DNA from: Metarhizobium sp039808465
GTDB lineage: Bacteria > Pseudomonadota > Alphaproteobacteria > Rhizobiales > Rhizobiaceae
Direction of reading: 5' to 3'
DNA length: 62,806 bases
Assembly (NCBI GenBank): GCA_039808465.1
Contig: JBDHTA010000002.1
Coordinates: forward strand, 1 to 62,806
The notes under the pieces are model-generated. The model ran no database searches, was not told the DNA's origin, and was given only the letters and a program-made list of their open reading frames with translations. This document shows positions 7,789 to 17,729 of the stretch, piece after piece. Positions within the stretch are counted from its first letter, which is position 1. Each line of letters begins with the position of its first letter. The translations under genes and the position numbers were made by a program.

Positions 7789-8502
7789 ATGATGCATTCG
7801 AAATCCGCATGGGCCGATTTTTCAGGCGGGGCCCGCGCCATCTCTCCCCTCATCGTCGCGCTCATTCCCATCGGCATGGTCTATGGGGCGGTGGCCGTCG
7901 GCAAGGGCCTGTCGCCGCTGGAAACCTTTCTCATGAGCCTGATGGTGTTTGCGGGCGGCGCGCAATTCGTGGCGCTGGATCTGTGGACGCATCCGGCAAG
8001 CTGGGTCAGCCTCGGGCTGACGGCGCTGCTGGTGAACATCCGCCATCTGCTGATGAGCGCCTCCATCGCCCTGAAGATGGACCACTTTTCCGGCGGGCAG
8101 AAGTGCCTTTCCATGCTGTTTCTCGCCGATGAAATCTGGGCGGTGTCGGAATTTCGCGCCCGCGCCGCGCCACTGACGCCGATGTGGTATTGCGGCGTCG
8201 TCGCGCCCTTCTATGCGGCCTGGGCGCTGTCGGGGCTGGCGGGGGCGCTGCTTGGCGCATTTCTCGGAGATCCCGCGTTGATCGGGCTGGATTTCGCCTT
8301 TCCCGCCGTCTTCATCGTGCTGGTCGCGGGTTTCTGGAAGGGACGCGAAACCGGGCTGGTGCTGCTGGCGAGCGCGGCGGCGGCTTTCGTTGCCCATTGG
8401 CTGTTGCCGGGGGTGTGGTATGTCGCGGCGGGCGCGCTGGCGGGGCTGCTGGCGGCCGGGCTTGCCGGCGGCGGTGAGGAAGAGGAGGAGGCAGCGCGAT
8501 GA
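7789..8502 (+). CDS. azlC: AzlC family branched-chain amino acid exporter, large subunit
   Basis: An inner-membrane protein of 237 residues that with AzlD exports branched-chain amino acids or analogues. Typical early motifs are GARAISPLIVALIPIGMVYG and FAGGAQFVALDLW, followed by NIRHLLMSAS and ADEIWAVSE, all AzlC-like. Several transmembrane helices are visible, and the end is acidic (GGGEEEEEAAR). The start is ATGATG, so 7792 is equally possible. Its last 4 nt overlap azlD. Confidence 0.93.
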   Translation: MMHSKSAWADFSGGARAISPLIVALIPIGMVYGAVAVGKGLSPLETFLMSLMVFAGGAQFVALDLWTHPASWVSLGLTALLVNIRHLLMSASIALKMDHFSGGQKCLSMLFLADEIWAVSEFRARAAPLTPMWYCGVVAPFYAAWALSGLAGALLGAFLGDPALIGLDFAFPAVFIVLVAGFWKGRETGLVLLASAAAAFVAHWLLPGVWYVAAGALAGLLAAGLAGGGEEEEEAAR

Positions 8503-8801
8503 CCATCGAGTTCGCCACCTTCGCCGCCTTTCTCGCGATGGCGGCCGCCACCATCCTGACCCGGCTCAGCGGCCTGGTTCTATTGCGTTACGTGACGCTG
8601 ACGAAACGGCAGAAGAAGGCGCTCGGCGCCATTCCGCCCGCCGTGCTGACGGCGGTGGTGACGCCTGCGGCGCTCTCGACGGGGCTTGCCGAAACCATCG
8701 CCTGCGCGGTGACGGCCCTTGCCGCCTTCCGCCTGCCGATGCTGGCCGCCGTCGCGCTCGGTGTCGCGACGGTTGCCCTGCTGCGGCTTTCGGGGCTTTG
8801 A
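8499..8801 (+). CDS. azlD: AzlD family transporter subunit
   Basis: A 100-residue protein with about four hydrophobic helices, the usual size of the small partner of AzlC. It contains LTKRQKKALGAIPPAVLTAVV, typical of the AzlD/AzlD2 family. The ATGA overlap with azlC indicates translational coupling and a joint complex. Its stop codon lies within a perfect palindrome shared with the convergent dnaB gene. Confidence 0.92.
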   Translation: MTIEFATFAAFLAMAAATILTRLSGLVLLRYVTLTKRQKKALGAIPPAVLTAVVTPAALSTGLAETIACAVTALAAFRLPMLAAVALGVATVALLRLSGL

Positions 8802-8813
8802 TCCCCGCGGGGA

Positions 8814-8817
<4 letters not shown>
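8798..8817. terminator. Perfect 20-bp palindrome across the azlD and dnaB stop codons
   Basis: TTGATCCCCG is followed directly by its reverse complement CGGGGATCAA. Both stop codons (8799-8801 plus strand, 8814-8816 minus strand) fall inside it. A bidirectional transcript end is likely, although no long U-run follows on either strand. Confidence 0.55.
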
Positions 8818-10316
<1,499 letters not shown>

Positions 10317-10543
10317 GTCGTCCTCTGTCGGCGGAACCATTCGTTTGATCCCAACTCGCCCGCCAGTCAACCGGAAAAGGCGCGGACGCGGCCCGGGCGG
10401 CGGGGCCATCCTCGTCATCCTCCCAATTCACAGGGCGGGCGAAAGTTTCCATCAATATAGTGGCGGCGGGCCGGTTTTCATGCCTTCCGAATCGGATGAA
10501 GCAACCGCTTGAAATCCGGATGGTTTGGGATTAGATGCATGCG

Positions 10544-10568
10544 TAATAATAAGTAAGCTAATAATAAG
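10544..10568 (+). promoter_or_regulatory. Direct repeat TAATAATAAG x2 upstream of marR
   Basis: Two exact copies of TAATAATAAG (10544-10553, 10559-10568) with a 15-bp period lie 10 nt upstream of the MarR start, in an AT-rich patch unlike its surroundings. This may be promoter DNA or an operator of the MarR protein. The rest of 10317-10543 holds no gene that I can support. Confidence 0.4.
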
Positions 10569-10578
10569 GGCAGATATA

Positions 10579-11034
10579 ATGCCGGATCCAATCAAGACGC
10601 GGCAGCTCTTCGACGAGATCTCCGCCTTCAGCCGCAAGCTGCGCGCTCATTTCGATTCGATGGTGCGCGAGCGCGGGCTGACGCTGCCGCGCGCGCGGGC
10701 GATGTTCGCCCTGCTGCGCCGCGACGGGCTGAACCAGCGCGAGCTGTCGGAAATTCTGGAGCTGGAAACGCCGACGGTGGTGCGCCTGCTCGATTCCATG
10801 GAGGCGCAGGCCTTCATCGAGCGCCGCGCCGATGAAACCGACCGGCGGGCGAAGCTGGTCTATCTCACCCCCGGGGGCAAGGAGCTGGCGCTGGAGATCG
10901 ATACCATGGCTGCCGCTCTGCGCGGCGATCTGCTTCAGGATCTGGATGAGGGGGAGCTGGATGCGGCCCTGAAGGTGCTGACCTCCCTGTCCGGACGCTT
11001 GCAGGATCTGAAGGCCGGGGAGGGCCAGGCATGA
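10579..11034 (+). CDS. MarR family transcriptional regulator
   Basis: A 151-residue winged-helix regulator. The recognition region LNQRELSEILELETPTVVRLL and the wing with DETDRRAKLVYLTPGG match MarR. It is the first gene of a MarR/MFS/HlyD operon, overlapping the transporter by ATGA, so it most likely represses this efflux system and is relieved by a small ligand. I chose the ATG after AAGGGCAGATATA; a start 18 codons upstream would run through the repeated AT-rich DNA. Confidence 0.93.
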   Translation: MPDPIKTRQLFDEISAFSRKLRAHFDSMVRERGLTLPRARAMFALLRRDGLNQRELSEILELETPTVVRLLDSMEAQAFIERRADETDRRAKLVYLTPGGKELALEIDTMAAALRGDLLQDLDEGELDAALKVLTSLSGRLQDLKAGEGQA

Positions 11035-12662
11035 GCGACGTTTCCGCCTCTGCTCCCGCAGCGCCGCCCCCGCCGGCGGCCGCCGCCGGACCCATGCCGG
11101 TCTGGAAGACCCTGCTCTATTTCACCAGCTCCGTGATCCTGTTCGTCACGCAGGGGCTGGGGATGAACCTTGCCATCGCCAACCTGAACCAGCTTCAGGG
11201 CACCTTCGCCGCCACCTCCACGGAAGCGGCGTGGCTGAGCGCAGCCTACATGGCGCCCGCCGCCAGCATCACGGTGCTGCTCCTGAAGATCCGCACGCAA
11301 TATGGCCTGCGCAATTTCGCCGAGGTCAGCATCGCCTGTTTCGCCGTTGCCTCGGTCATGAACGTCTTCGTGTCGGATCTGCATTCGGCGCTGGTGGTGC
11401 GCTTTCTCAGCGGCGCGGCGGCGGCCCCGCTCTCGACACTCGGCTTTCTTTACATGCTGGAGATTTTCGAACCGGCCAAGAAGCTCACCGTCGGCATCAG
11501 CCTTGCCCTGATGAACACCACGCTGTCGGTGCCGATCAGCCGCCTGATTTCGCCCTACCTGCTGGATTTCGGCCAGTGGCACGGGTTGTACATGCTGGAA
11601 CTGGCGCTGGCGCTGATCGTCTTCCCGATCATCTACCTGCTGCCGCTGACGCCGGTGCCGCGCGCCAAGGTGATCACCGTCACCGATATCGGCGTCTATA
11701 TCCTGATCGCCATCGCCTTCGGCGGCCTTGCCGTGGTGCTGTCGCTCGGGCGCATCTACTGGTGGTTCGAAGCGCCCTGGCTCGGCTGGACGCTGGCCCT
11801 GTCCATCATCTGCATGACGGTTGCGGTGGTCTTCGAGGTGCGGCGCGAAAACCCGCTGATCGACCTGCGCTGGCTGCTCAGCCACGGCATGCTGCATTTC
11901 ACCGCCGTCCTGCTGGTCTTCCGGCTGATCGCCTCGGTGCAATCCAGCATCACCGTGTCGATGTTCCAGACGTTCAACCTGCAATACGACCAGACCATGA
12001 CGCTCTACTGGATCATTCTCGGCGCCTCGGTTCTGGCCGGTTTCGTCTGCGCGGCGCTGATGAAGCATGGCTGGGTTTCCTTCATCCACATCACGGCGCT
12101 GCTGATGATGGCGGCGGGCTGCTTCCTCGACAGCGCCATCACCAACCTGACGCGCCCGGAGCAGCTTTACGCGGGGCAGGCGCTGATCGCCGCCGGAACC
12201 GCGCTGTTCCTGCCGCCCGCCATGGCGGCGGGCTTCAAGGCGGCGCTGTCCAAGGGGCCGAATTACGTCGTCAGCTTCATCGTCATATTCCTGTTTACCC
12301 AGAGCATCGGCGGGCTGATGGGCTCGGCCGCCTATGGCACGCTGGTCACCCTGCGCGAAAAATTCCATTCCAACGTGCTGGTCGAACATGCGGTGCTCAC
12401 CGATCCGCTGGTCGCCCAGCGCGTGTCCCAGCTTTCCGCCGCCTATGGCAAGGTCATCGCCGATCCGCTGCTGCTGAAGGGCGAGGGCGTCAGCCTGTTT
12501 GCCCAGCAGGTTGCCCGCGAAGCCAATGTGCTCGCCTATGGCGACGCGTTTTTCGCGGCCGGGGTTCTCGCCCTGCTGGCATTGGCCGCGCTTCTCATTC
12601 ATCTTTCCTGGTTGTGGCTCCGGCGCCTGCTTGCCGCGCCCGCGCCCGTTTCCGCCTCCTGA
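11031..12662 (+). CDS. MFS transporter, DHA2 (EmrB/QacA-like) family
   Basis: A 543-residue inner-membrane protein with about 14 transmembrane segments, typical of proton-driven drug efflux pumps of the EmrB type. A Pro/Ala-rich cytoplasmic start precedes the first helix. With the adjacent HlyD-type adaptor it should form an Emr-like pump working with an outer-membrane channel coded elsewhere, since no TolC homologue is nearby. It overlaps marR by 4 nt and precedes the adaptor by 12 nt. The substrate cannot be read from the sequence. Confidence 0.92.
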   Translation: MSDVSASAPAAPPPPAAAAGPMPVWKTLLYFTSSVILFVTQGLGMNLAIANLNQLQGTFAATSTEAAWLSAAYMAPAASITVLLLKIRTQYGLRNFAEVSIACFAVASVMNVFVSDLHSALVVRFLSGAAAAPLSTLGFLYMLEIFEPAKKLTVGISLALMNTTLSVPISRLISPYLLDFGQWHGLYMLELALALIVFPIIYLLPLTPVPRAKVITVTDIGVYILIAIAFGGLAVVLSLGRIYWWFEAPWLGWTLALSIICMTVAVVFEVRRENPLIDLRWLLSHGMLHFTAVLLVFRLIASVQSSITVSMFQTFNLQYDQTMTLYWIILGASVLAGFVCAALMKHGWVSFIHITALLMMAAGCFLDSAITNLTRPEQLYAGQALIAAGTALFLPPAMAAGFKAALSKGPNYVVSFIVIFLFTQSIGGLMGSAAYGTLVTLREKFHSNVLVEHAVLTDPLVAQRVSQLSAAYGKVIADPLLLKGEGVSLFAQQVAREANVLAYGDAFFAAGVLALLALAALLIHLSWLWLRRLLAAPAPVSAS

Positions 12663-12674
12663 CAGGTTATCCTC

Positions 12675-13739
12675 ATGTCGAAATTCCTGCGTATCCCCAT
12701 TGAAATCATCGCCGTGCTGATCGGCATCGCCGGTCTGGTGCTGGTGCTTTACGCGTGGCACCTGCCGCCCTTCCGCACCAGCATCGAATCGACGGAAAAC
12801 GCCTATGTGAAAGGCTATGTCACCCTGATCAGCCCGCAGCTCAGCGGCTATGTCTCCGAAGTCGCCGTCAGCGATTACGCGGCGGTGAATGAAGGCGACG
12901 TGCTGGTGCGCATCGATGACCGCATCTACGCGCAGAAGCTGGAGCAGGCGCGCGCGACGCTTGCCTCGCAAAAGGCGCTGCTGGCCAATTCCAGCCAGCA
13001 GGAACTGTCCGCCAAGGCGAATATCGCCGCCGCCGAAGCCCAGCTCGACGGCGCGCAGGCCGCCGAAAAGCGCGCCCAGCAATCCTGGGAGCGCGTCGCC
13101 TCGCTGGTCCACAAGGGCGTCGCCAGCAACAGCGAATACGAGCAGGCGCAGGCGACCCGCGAACAGGCCCGCGCCAGCGTGCATCAGGCGCAGGCGGCGA
13201 TCGAGGTGGCGCGGCAATCGCTGGCGACCGTCATCGGCAACCGGCCGTCATTGCAGGCAGGCGTCAGCGGTGCGGAGGCGGCGGTGGAGCTGGCGGAAAT
13301 CGATCTCGGCAACACAATCATCAAGGCGCCCCGGGACGGCCGCATCGGTGAGGTCGGCGTCAGGCTCGGCCAGTATGTCACGGCGGGCGCGCAACTGATG
13401 GCGATCGTGCCGTCGGATGTCTGGGTGATCGCCAATTTCAAGGAAACCCAGCTCGACGGCATGAAGGTGGGGCAGACGGTCACGGTCTCCGTCGACGCGC
13501 TCGGCCACCGCGAACTCACCGGTCATATCGAGGGCTTCTCGCCCGCCGCCGGATCGGAATTCGCCGTCATCAAGCCGGACAACGCCACCGGCAACTTCAC
13601 CAAGATCGCCCAGCGCATCGGCACCCGCATCCGCATCGATGCCGGTCAGCCGGACGCGGCCCATCTCGCCCCCGGCCTGTCGGTGGTGGTGACGGTGGAC
13701 AAGGCGTCCGCGCCGGACCCGGATTTCGCGGCGAAGTGA
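12675..13739 (+). CDS. HlyD family secretion/efflux adaptor (EmrA-like)
   Basis: A 354-residue periplasmic adaptor anchored by one N-terminal helix (about residues 8-30). The N-terminal biotinyl-lipoyl-like strand (ENAYVKGYVTLISPQLSGYV) is followed by a long coiled-coil hairpin rich in Ala, Gln and Glu (about residues 85-190) and a beta-barrel with ANFKETQLDGMKVGQ, as in EmrA. It is the third gene of the efflux operon and ends just before a terminator hairpin shared with the convergent rplI operon. Confidence 0.93.
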   Translation: MSKFLRIPIEIIAVLIGIAGLVLVLYAWHLPPFRTSIESTENAYVKGYVTLISPQLSGYVSEVAVSDYAAVNEGDVLVRIDDRIYAQKLEQARATLASQKALLANSSQQELSAKANIAAAEAQLDGAQAAEKRAQQSWERVASLVHKGVASNSEYEQAQATREQARASVHQAQAAIEVARQSLATVIGNRPSLQAGVSGAEAAVELAEIDLGNTIIKAPRDGRIGEVGVRLGQYVTAGAQLMAIVPSDVWVIANFKETQLDGMKVGQTVTVSVDALGHRELTGHIEGFSPAAGSEFAVIKPDNATGNFTKIAQRIGTRIRIDAGQPDAAHLAPGLSVVVTVDKASAPDPDFAAK

Positions 13740-13752
13740 CGATCCCCCGGCC

Positions 13753-13790
13753 ATAAAAAACAACGGCCCGGATCCTGCGATCCGGGCCGT
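13753..13790 (-). terminator. Rho-independent terminator of the rplI operon
   Basis: Perfect 12-bp arms ACGGCCCGGATC and GATCCGGGCCGT around CTGC. Read on the minus strand the stem is followed by TTGTTTTTTATGG, a good U-tract. The stem can also stop the convergent efflux operon. Confidence 0.9.
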
Positions 13791-13813
13791 ATCGGTTTCC
13801 CGATGACGAATGA

Positions 13814-14389
13814 TTATTCGTCGTCGCCGTCGCGGTCGGCATCCGGATCGAAGAAGTCTTCCGGACGCAGCGCGTCTTCGTCGACGCCGTAGATGGCGTC
13901 GGCGGAGGTGAGGGTTTCACCCTGCGCCTGACGGGCGGCTTCGTCGGCCGAACGGGCAACGTTGATCTGGATGGTGATCTCGACTTCGGAATGCAGGTGC
14001 AGAACCACTTCGTGCAGGCCGATGGCCTTGATCGGGTTGTTCAGGTCGACCTGGTTGCGGCCGATGTTGAAGCCTTCGGCGGCCAGCGTTTCGATGATGT
14101 CGCGGGCAGCGACCGAGCCGTAGAGCTGGCCGGTTTCGCCAGCGGCGCGAACCATGACGAAGGACTTGCCTTCGAGGGCTTCGGCAACCTTCTGGGCTTC
14201 GGACTTGCGCTCGAGGTTACGGGCTTCCAGCGTGGCGCGTTCGGCTTCGAAGCGCTTCTTGTTGGCGTCGTTGGCGCGCAGCGCCTTGCCGAGCGGCAGC
14301 AGGTAGTTGCGGGCGTAGCCGTCGCGAACCTTTACGGTTTCGCCCATCTGGCCGAGCTTGGCGATGCGTTCAAGAAGAATGACGTCCAT
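13814..14389 (-). CDS. rplI: 50S ribosomal protein L9
   Basis: A 191-residue protein of the large ribosomal subunit that binds 23S rRNA. The conserved start MDVILLERIAKLGQMGETVKVRDGYARN is split here as VILLERIAKLG and VKVRDGYARNYLLP. It is longer than the roughly 150 residues of E. coli because of an acidic C-terminal tail (RPEDFFDPDADRDGDDE), common in alphaproteobacteria. AAGGACAAGACA precedes the ATG. It is the last gene of rpsF-rpsR-DUF2232-rplI. Confidence 0.98.
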   Translation of the reverse strand: MDVILLERIAKLGQMGETVKVRDGYARNYLLPLGKALRANDANKKRFEAERATLEARNLERKSEAQKVAEALEGKSFVMVRAAGETGQLYGSVAARDIIETLAAEGFNIGRNQVDLNNPIKAIGLHEVVLHLHSEVEITIQINVARSADEAARQAQGETLTSADAIYGVDEDALRPEDFFDPDADRDGDDE

Positions 14390-14410
14390 TGTCTTGTCCT
14401 TTCTGGATGT

Positions 14411-15385
14411 TCAGGTGTCTGTCTTGTCTGTGGATGGGGAGGTGCTGGCAGGCGTCAGCGAGATCGCCCGCCGCGTATCGGCAAGGCCAAGCGCCAGAAT
14501 GGCCATGGCCGGAAACAGCATGGTCGCCGCGAGATAGGCAAGGATCAGCGCGGGCGTGCGCCAGCTTTTGCCGCGGGTGCGAAAATGCAGCGCGGCAAAG
14601 CCGGAAATCAGGAAGCCGGCGCCGAAGGTGCCGACGACGGTGGCGCCGAGCAGCGCCGGAAGGCCGCCGAGGAAGCAGCAGGCGAGCCCGGCGAGAAAGA
14701 CGAAGATGGCGTTGCGGTTCATGCGCAGCGAGGACGGCATGTCCTCGCGCGGGCGCAGGCCCCGGCCCGAGGCGGACACGATGCGCGTCGCCAGGTAATA
14801 GGCGGCAAACAGCAGCGTCACCCACAGCGCGCCCTGCGTCATCGGCAGCATCAGCACCATCAGGCGCTTGGTCTGCGCCACGACGTCGGCCTGTCCGGCG
14901 AAATCCGGCTGCTGCGCCTGCATCTGGCCGATCATGATGTCGACGAGCTGATTGGTCAGCTCCGGACCGTAGCCGACCATGACGCCGACGATGACGACGC
15001 CGACGGTTACCATCGCGCAGAGTTGCAGCAGGATGTCGGACAGCGGATACCAGGCCAGCAGATGATCCGGGCCGCCGATTTCGGAGGCGGGCCGCGCCAG
15101 ATTGGCGAGATGGCTGATCCGGCCTGCCGGAGCGAGCGTCACCACGGTCATGACCACGGCGAAGCTGGGGCTGACGAAGATCGCGCCGGCGGCGGCCCCG
15201 GTGACGATCGCGGCGATGGCGCAGAGATTGCCCCAGCCGAGACCGGCGAGAAGGATGGGAAGCGCGGAGGCGGCATAGAGGATGGCGGCGAAAGACGGCT
15301 GCGCGCCCGCGCCAAACACCAGCAGGGCGGCGGTAATACCGGCGACGAGGCCGATCAGCAGCGTTTTCGGATCCGGGGTCTTCAA
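14411..15385 (-). CDS. DUF2232 family membrane protein
   Basis: A 324-residue inner-membrane protein of unknown function with about eight hydrophobic segments and a polar C-terminus. Members of this family often sit between rpsR and rplI in alphaproteobacteria, as here. The start appears to be TTG at 15385 (TTGAAGACC), with AGGAC upstream. A hairpin lies between rpsR and this gene, so it is probably expressed at a lower level than the ribosomal protein genes. Confidence 0.85.
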   Translation of the reverse strand: MKTPDPKTLLIGLVAGITAALLVFGAGAQPSFAAILYAASALPILLAGLGWGNLCAIAAIVTGAAAGAIFVSPSFAVVMTVVTLAPAGRISHLANLARPASEIGGPDHLLAWYPLSDILLQLCAMVTVGVVIVGVMVGYGPELTNQLVDIMIGQMQAQQPDFAGQADVVAQTKRLMVLMLPMTQGALWVTLLFAAYYLATRIVSASGRGLRPREDMPSSLRMNRNAIFVFLAGLACCFLGGLPALLGATVVGTFGAGFLISGFAALHFRTRGKSWRTPALILAYLAATMLFPAMAILALGLADTRRAISLTPASTSPSTDKTDT

Positions 15386-15480
15386 GGGTCGCTGTCCTGC
15401 GCGTCAGGCAGTTAGAGGAACGGCGTCAGGCCGGTTTCCCCAACATGGGATTTCGTTTTGAGTTTCGATCCGCGCCCATC

Positions 15481-15517
15481 GCGGAAAGAAAGGAAAGGCG
15501 GCAGAACCGCCTTTCCT
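15481..15517 (-). terminator. Attenuator/terminator hairpin after rpsR
   Basis: Perfect 11-bp arms AGGAAAGGCGG and CCGCCTTTCCT around CAGAA, followed on the minus strand by TTCTTTCC. A second inverted repeat, TTCGGC to GCCGAA with an inner CCCGAA/TTCGGG, lies at 15522-15547. The pair probably reduces readthrough from rpsR into DUF2232-rplI. Confidence 0.7.
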
Positions 15518-15555
15518 GCATTTCGGCCCGAATTTCGGGTTGCCGAAGCTTTCGC

Positions 15556-15804
15556 TCAGGAAACGACGTAGGGCAGCAGGCCGAGGAAGCGGGCGCGCTT
15601 GATCGCCTGGGCGAGTTCGCGCTGCTTCTTCTGGGAAACGGCCGTGATGCGGGAGGGAACGATCTTGCCGCGCTCGGAAATGTAGCGTTGCAGGAGACGG
15701 ACGTCCTTGTAGTCGATCCGCGGAGCGTTTGCGCCCGAGAAGGGGCAGGTCTTGCGGCGGCGGTGGAACGGGCGGCGTGCCGGAGCGGAAGAGGTTTCAG
15801 CCAT
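15556..15804 (-). CDS. rpsR: 30S ribosomal protein S18
   Basis: An 82-residue small-subunit protein that binds with S6. Conserved segments are CPFSGANAPRIDYKDVRLLQRY and KRARFLGLLPYV. A strong Shine-Dalgarno AAGGAGAA precedes the ATG. It follows rpsF by 12 nt. Confidence 0.98.
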   Translation of the reverse strand: MAETSSAPARRPFHRRRKTCPFSGANAPRIDYKDVRLLQRYISERGKIVPSRITAVSQKKQRELAQAIKRARFLGLLPYVVS

Positions 15805-15816
15805 AATCAGTTCTCC

Positions 15817-16227
15817 TTATGCACGGTCTTCGCGCGGACGGCGCGGACGGTCGCCGAAGCTGCGCTCCGGACGGTCGCCATCGCGGCGCGGACGGTCGTC
15901 GCGGTCGCGCTTCTGCATCATGGCAGACGGGCCTTCCTCGTGCTTCTCGACGGCGATGGTCATGTAGCGAAGAACGTCTTCGCTGATGCGCATCTGGCGT
16001 TCCATTTCCTGAACGGCAGCGGCCGGTGCATCGATGTCCATCAGGGCGTAATGCGCCTTGCGGTTCTTCTTGATGCGGTAGGTGAGGGACTTCAGGCCCC
16101 AGTTTTCAACGCGCCCGACTTTTCCGCCGTGTGCTTCGATCACGCCCTTGTACTGTTCTACGAGGGCATCGACCTGCTGCGGGGAAACATCCTGCCGGGC
16201 AAGGAATACATGTTCATAAAGAGCCAT
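15817..16227 (-). CDS. rpsF: 30S ribosomal protein S6
   Basis: A 136-residue small-subunit protein, start MALYEHVFLARQDVSPQQV, with the S6 fold ending at RYMTIAVEKHEEGPSAMM. It carries a charged Arg/Asp-rich tail (about residues 105-136) seen in many alphaproteobacterial S6 proteins. It is the first gene of the operon; a good promoter lies about 220 nt upstream, leaving a long 5' leader that could hold an S6:S18 autoregulatory structure, though I could not confirm one. Confidence 0.98.
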   Translation of the reverse strand: MALYEHVFLARQDVSPQQVDALVEQYKGVIEAHGGKVGRVENWGLKSLTYRIKKNRKAHYALMDIDAPAAAVQEMERQMRISEDVLRYMTIAVEKHEEGPSAMMQKRDRDDRPRRDGDRPERSFGDRPRRPREDRA

Positions 16228-16446
16228 GAGGCTTGCCTTTCTTGCATTGTTTCTGTCCGATCCCGGCGGCTAAGCCTCAACGACTGCTCCTGTCATGAGT
16301 TGAACTCAAAGCAAGAAAGCGTTTTTCCGAGACGGTCGAGAGCGGAGACACGGGAGGCTTGGACCTTGTGGCCCAACGGTTGCGCGCAAGGCGAAACCGG
16401 CCCTCCGTTCAGCCACCAGCCTGGAACCGGACGTGCGAACAGCGCG

Positions 16447-16475
16447 CTTATACGCATTTTCGCCCATAAGGCAAG
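16447..16475 (-). promoter_or_regulatory. Probable rpsF operon promoter
   Basis: On the minus strand CTTGCC (16475-16470) and TATAAG (16452-16447) are separated by 17 nt, close to the alphaproteobacterial housekeeping consensus (CTTGAC, 17 nt, TATAAT-like). Transcription would start near 16440, about 210 nt before rpsF. Confidence 0.55.
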
Positions 16476-16513
16476 GCCATCTTCCGAATTTTCCGGCGGA
16501 TGGCCCGCCGCCG

Positions 16514-17557
16514 TTAGATCGGCATGGGATATTGCCGGTGCGCGCCGGCGATTTCCTTCAGCACCTCTTCGGAGAGGGTGACATCGCGGGCGCCGATGGC
16601 GGTTTCCAGTTGCTCCGGCGTCGTCGCGCCGATGATGACCGAGGTCATGAACGGCCGCGTCAGGCAGAAGGCGAGCGCCATCTGGGCCGGATCGAGCCCA
16701 TGGCGGCGGGCGATCTCCACGTAGGCGGCGACCGGCTTTTCCTGCAACGGCTGGAGACGGCCGCCAAGGCCGGGAGACACGATGGCGCGTGATCCGGCGG
16801 GCAGGTCGCCGTTCAGGTACTTCCCGGTCAGCAGGCCTGCGGCGAGCGGCGAATAGGCAAGCAGCCCCACATCCTCGAAATGCGAAAGCTCGGCCATGTC
16901 GAGATCGAAATGCCGGTAGAGCAGGTTATATTCGTTCTGGACGGTGGCGACGCGGGGCAGGCCGCGGGCTTGCGACAGCGTCAGATATTTCTGCGTGCCC
17001 CAGGCGGTTTCGTTGGAAAGGCCGATGGCGCGCACCTTGCCTGCCTTCACCACCTCGTCCAGCGTTTCCAGAATGGCGAGGATATCGTCGGCCGCCTCGG
17101 CCGGATCGTTCTTCGTGGCGTCGTAGCCCCAGACATGCCGGAAATGGAAATGCTGGCGGTTCGGCCAGTGCACCTGGTAGAGATCGATGTAATCGGTATT
17201 CAGCCGCCTGAGGCTTATGTCGAGCGCTTCGCGGATGCCATCCGGATCCATCTTGCGCCCGCCGCGGATATAGGCGCGGCCGGGGCCTGCCACCTTGCTG
17301 GCGAGGATGACCTCCTGCCGCTTGCCGCTCTTGCGGAACCATGAGCCGATGATATCCTCCGTATGGCCCCAGGTTTCGCTCGATGCGGGGGTGGTCGGAT
17401 AAAGCTCGGCGGTATCGAAGAAATTGACGCCCTGTTCCAGCGCGTAATCCATCTGGGCGTGGGCTTCGGCCTCGCTGTTCTGGCTGCCCCAGGTCATGGT
17501 GCCGAGGCAGATTTCCGGCACGGCGATATCCGTTCGCCCCAGACTTTTATATTTCAT
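16514..17557 (-). CDS. NADP(H)-dependent aldo/keto reductase (Tas-like)
   Basis: A 347-residue TIM-barrel oxidoreductase. The catalytic Asp and Tyr are in FFDTAELYPT, Lys in ILASKV and His in LYQVHWPNR; the C-terminal part has the NADP-binding GATTPEQLETAIGA. The insert SSETWGHTEDIIGSWF and overall layout resemble E. coli Tas. The physiological substrate is unknown. It is divergent from the fab cluster and its end is about 40 nt upstream of the rpsF promoter. Confidence 0.9.
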   Translation of the reverse strand: MKYKSLGRTDIAVPEICLGTMTWGSQNSEAEAHAQMDYALEQGVNFFDTAELYPTTPASSETWGHTEDIIGSWFRKSGKRQEVILASKVAGPGRAYIRGGRKMDPDGIREALDISLRRLNTDYIDLYQVHWPNRQHFHFRHVWGYDATKNDPAEAADDILAILETLDEVVKAGKVRAIGLSNETAWGTQKYLTLSQARGLPRVATVQNEYNLLYRHFDLDMAELSHFEDVGLLAYSPLAAGLLTGKYLNGDLPAGSRAIVSPGLGGRLQPLQEKPVAAYVEIARRHGLDPAQMALAFCLTRPFMTSVIIGATTPEQLETAIGARDVTLSEEVLKEIAGAHRQYPMPI

Positions 17558-17729
17558 GGAAGGGATCCTGCTGCTTGGGAGAGGGGCGCCAATTTAGGCG
17601 GCTTTGCGGTGAACGCAAGGGCGAAAGCCACCAAAAGCAGGGATAGGGCCGCAACCGGGCCGCGATATGCTTGACATGCCCCTTGCAGTCGGGAATGGAA
17701 AGGAAAACGGACCGGAGGAAGATATCCCC

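Noticed and set aside
16228..16446. S6:S18 binding leader before rpsF
   Set aside because: A long leader exists, but I could not identify the conserved stem and bulge with confidence, so it is not listed as an RNA element.
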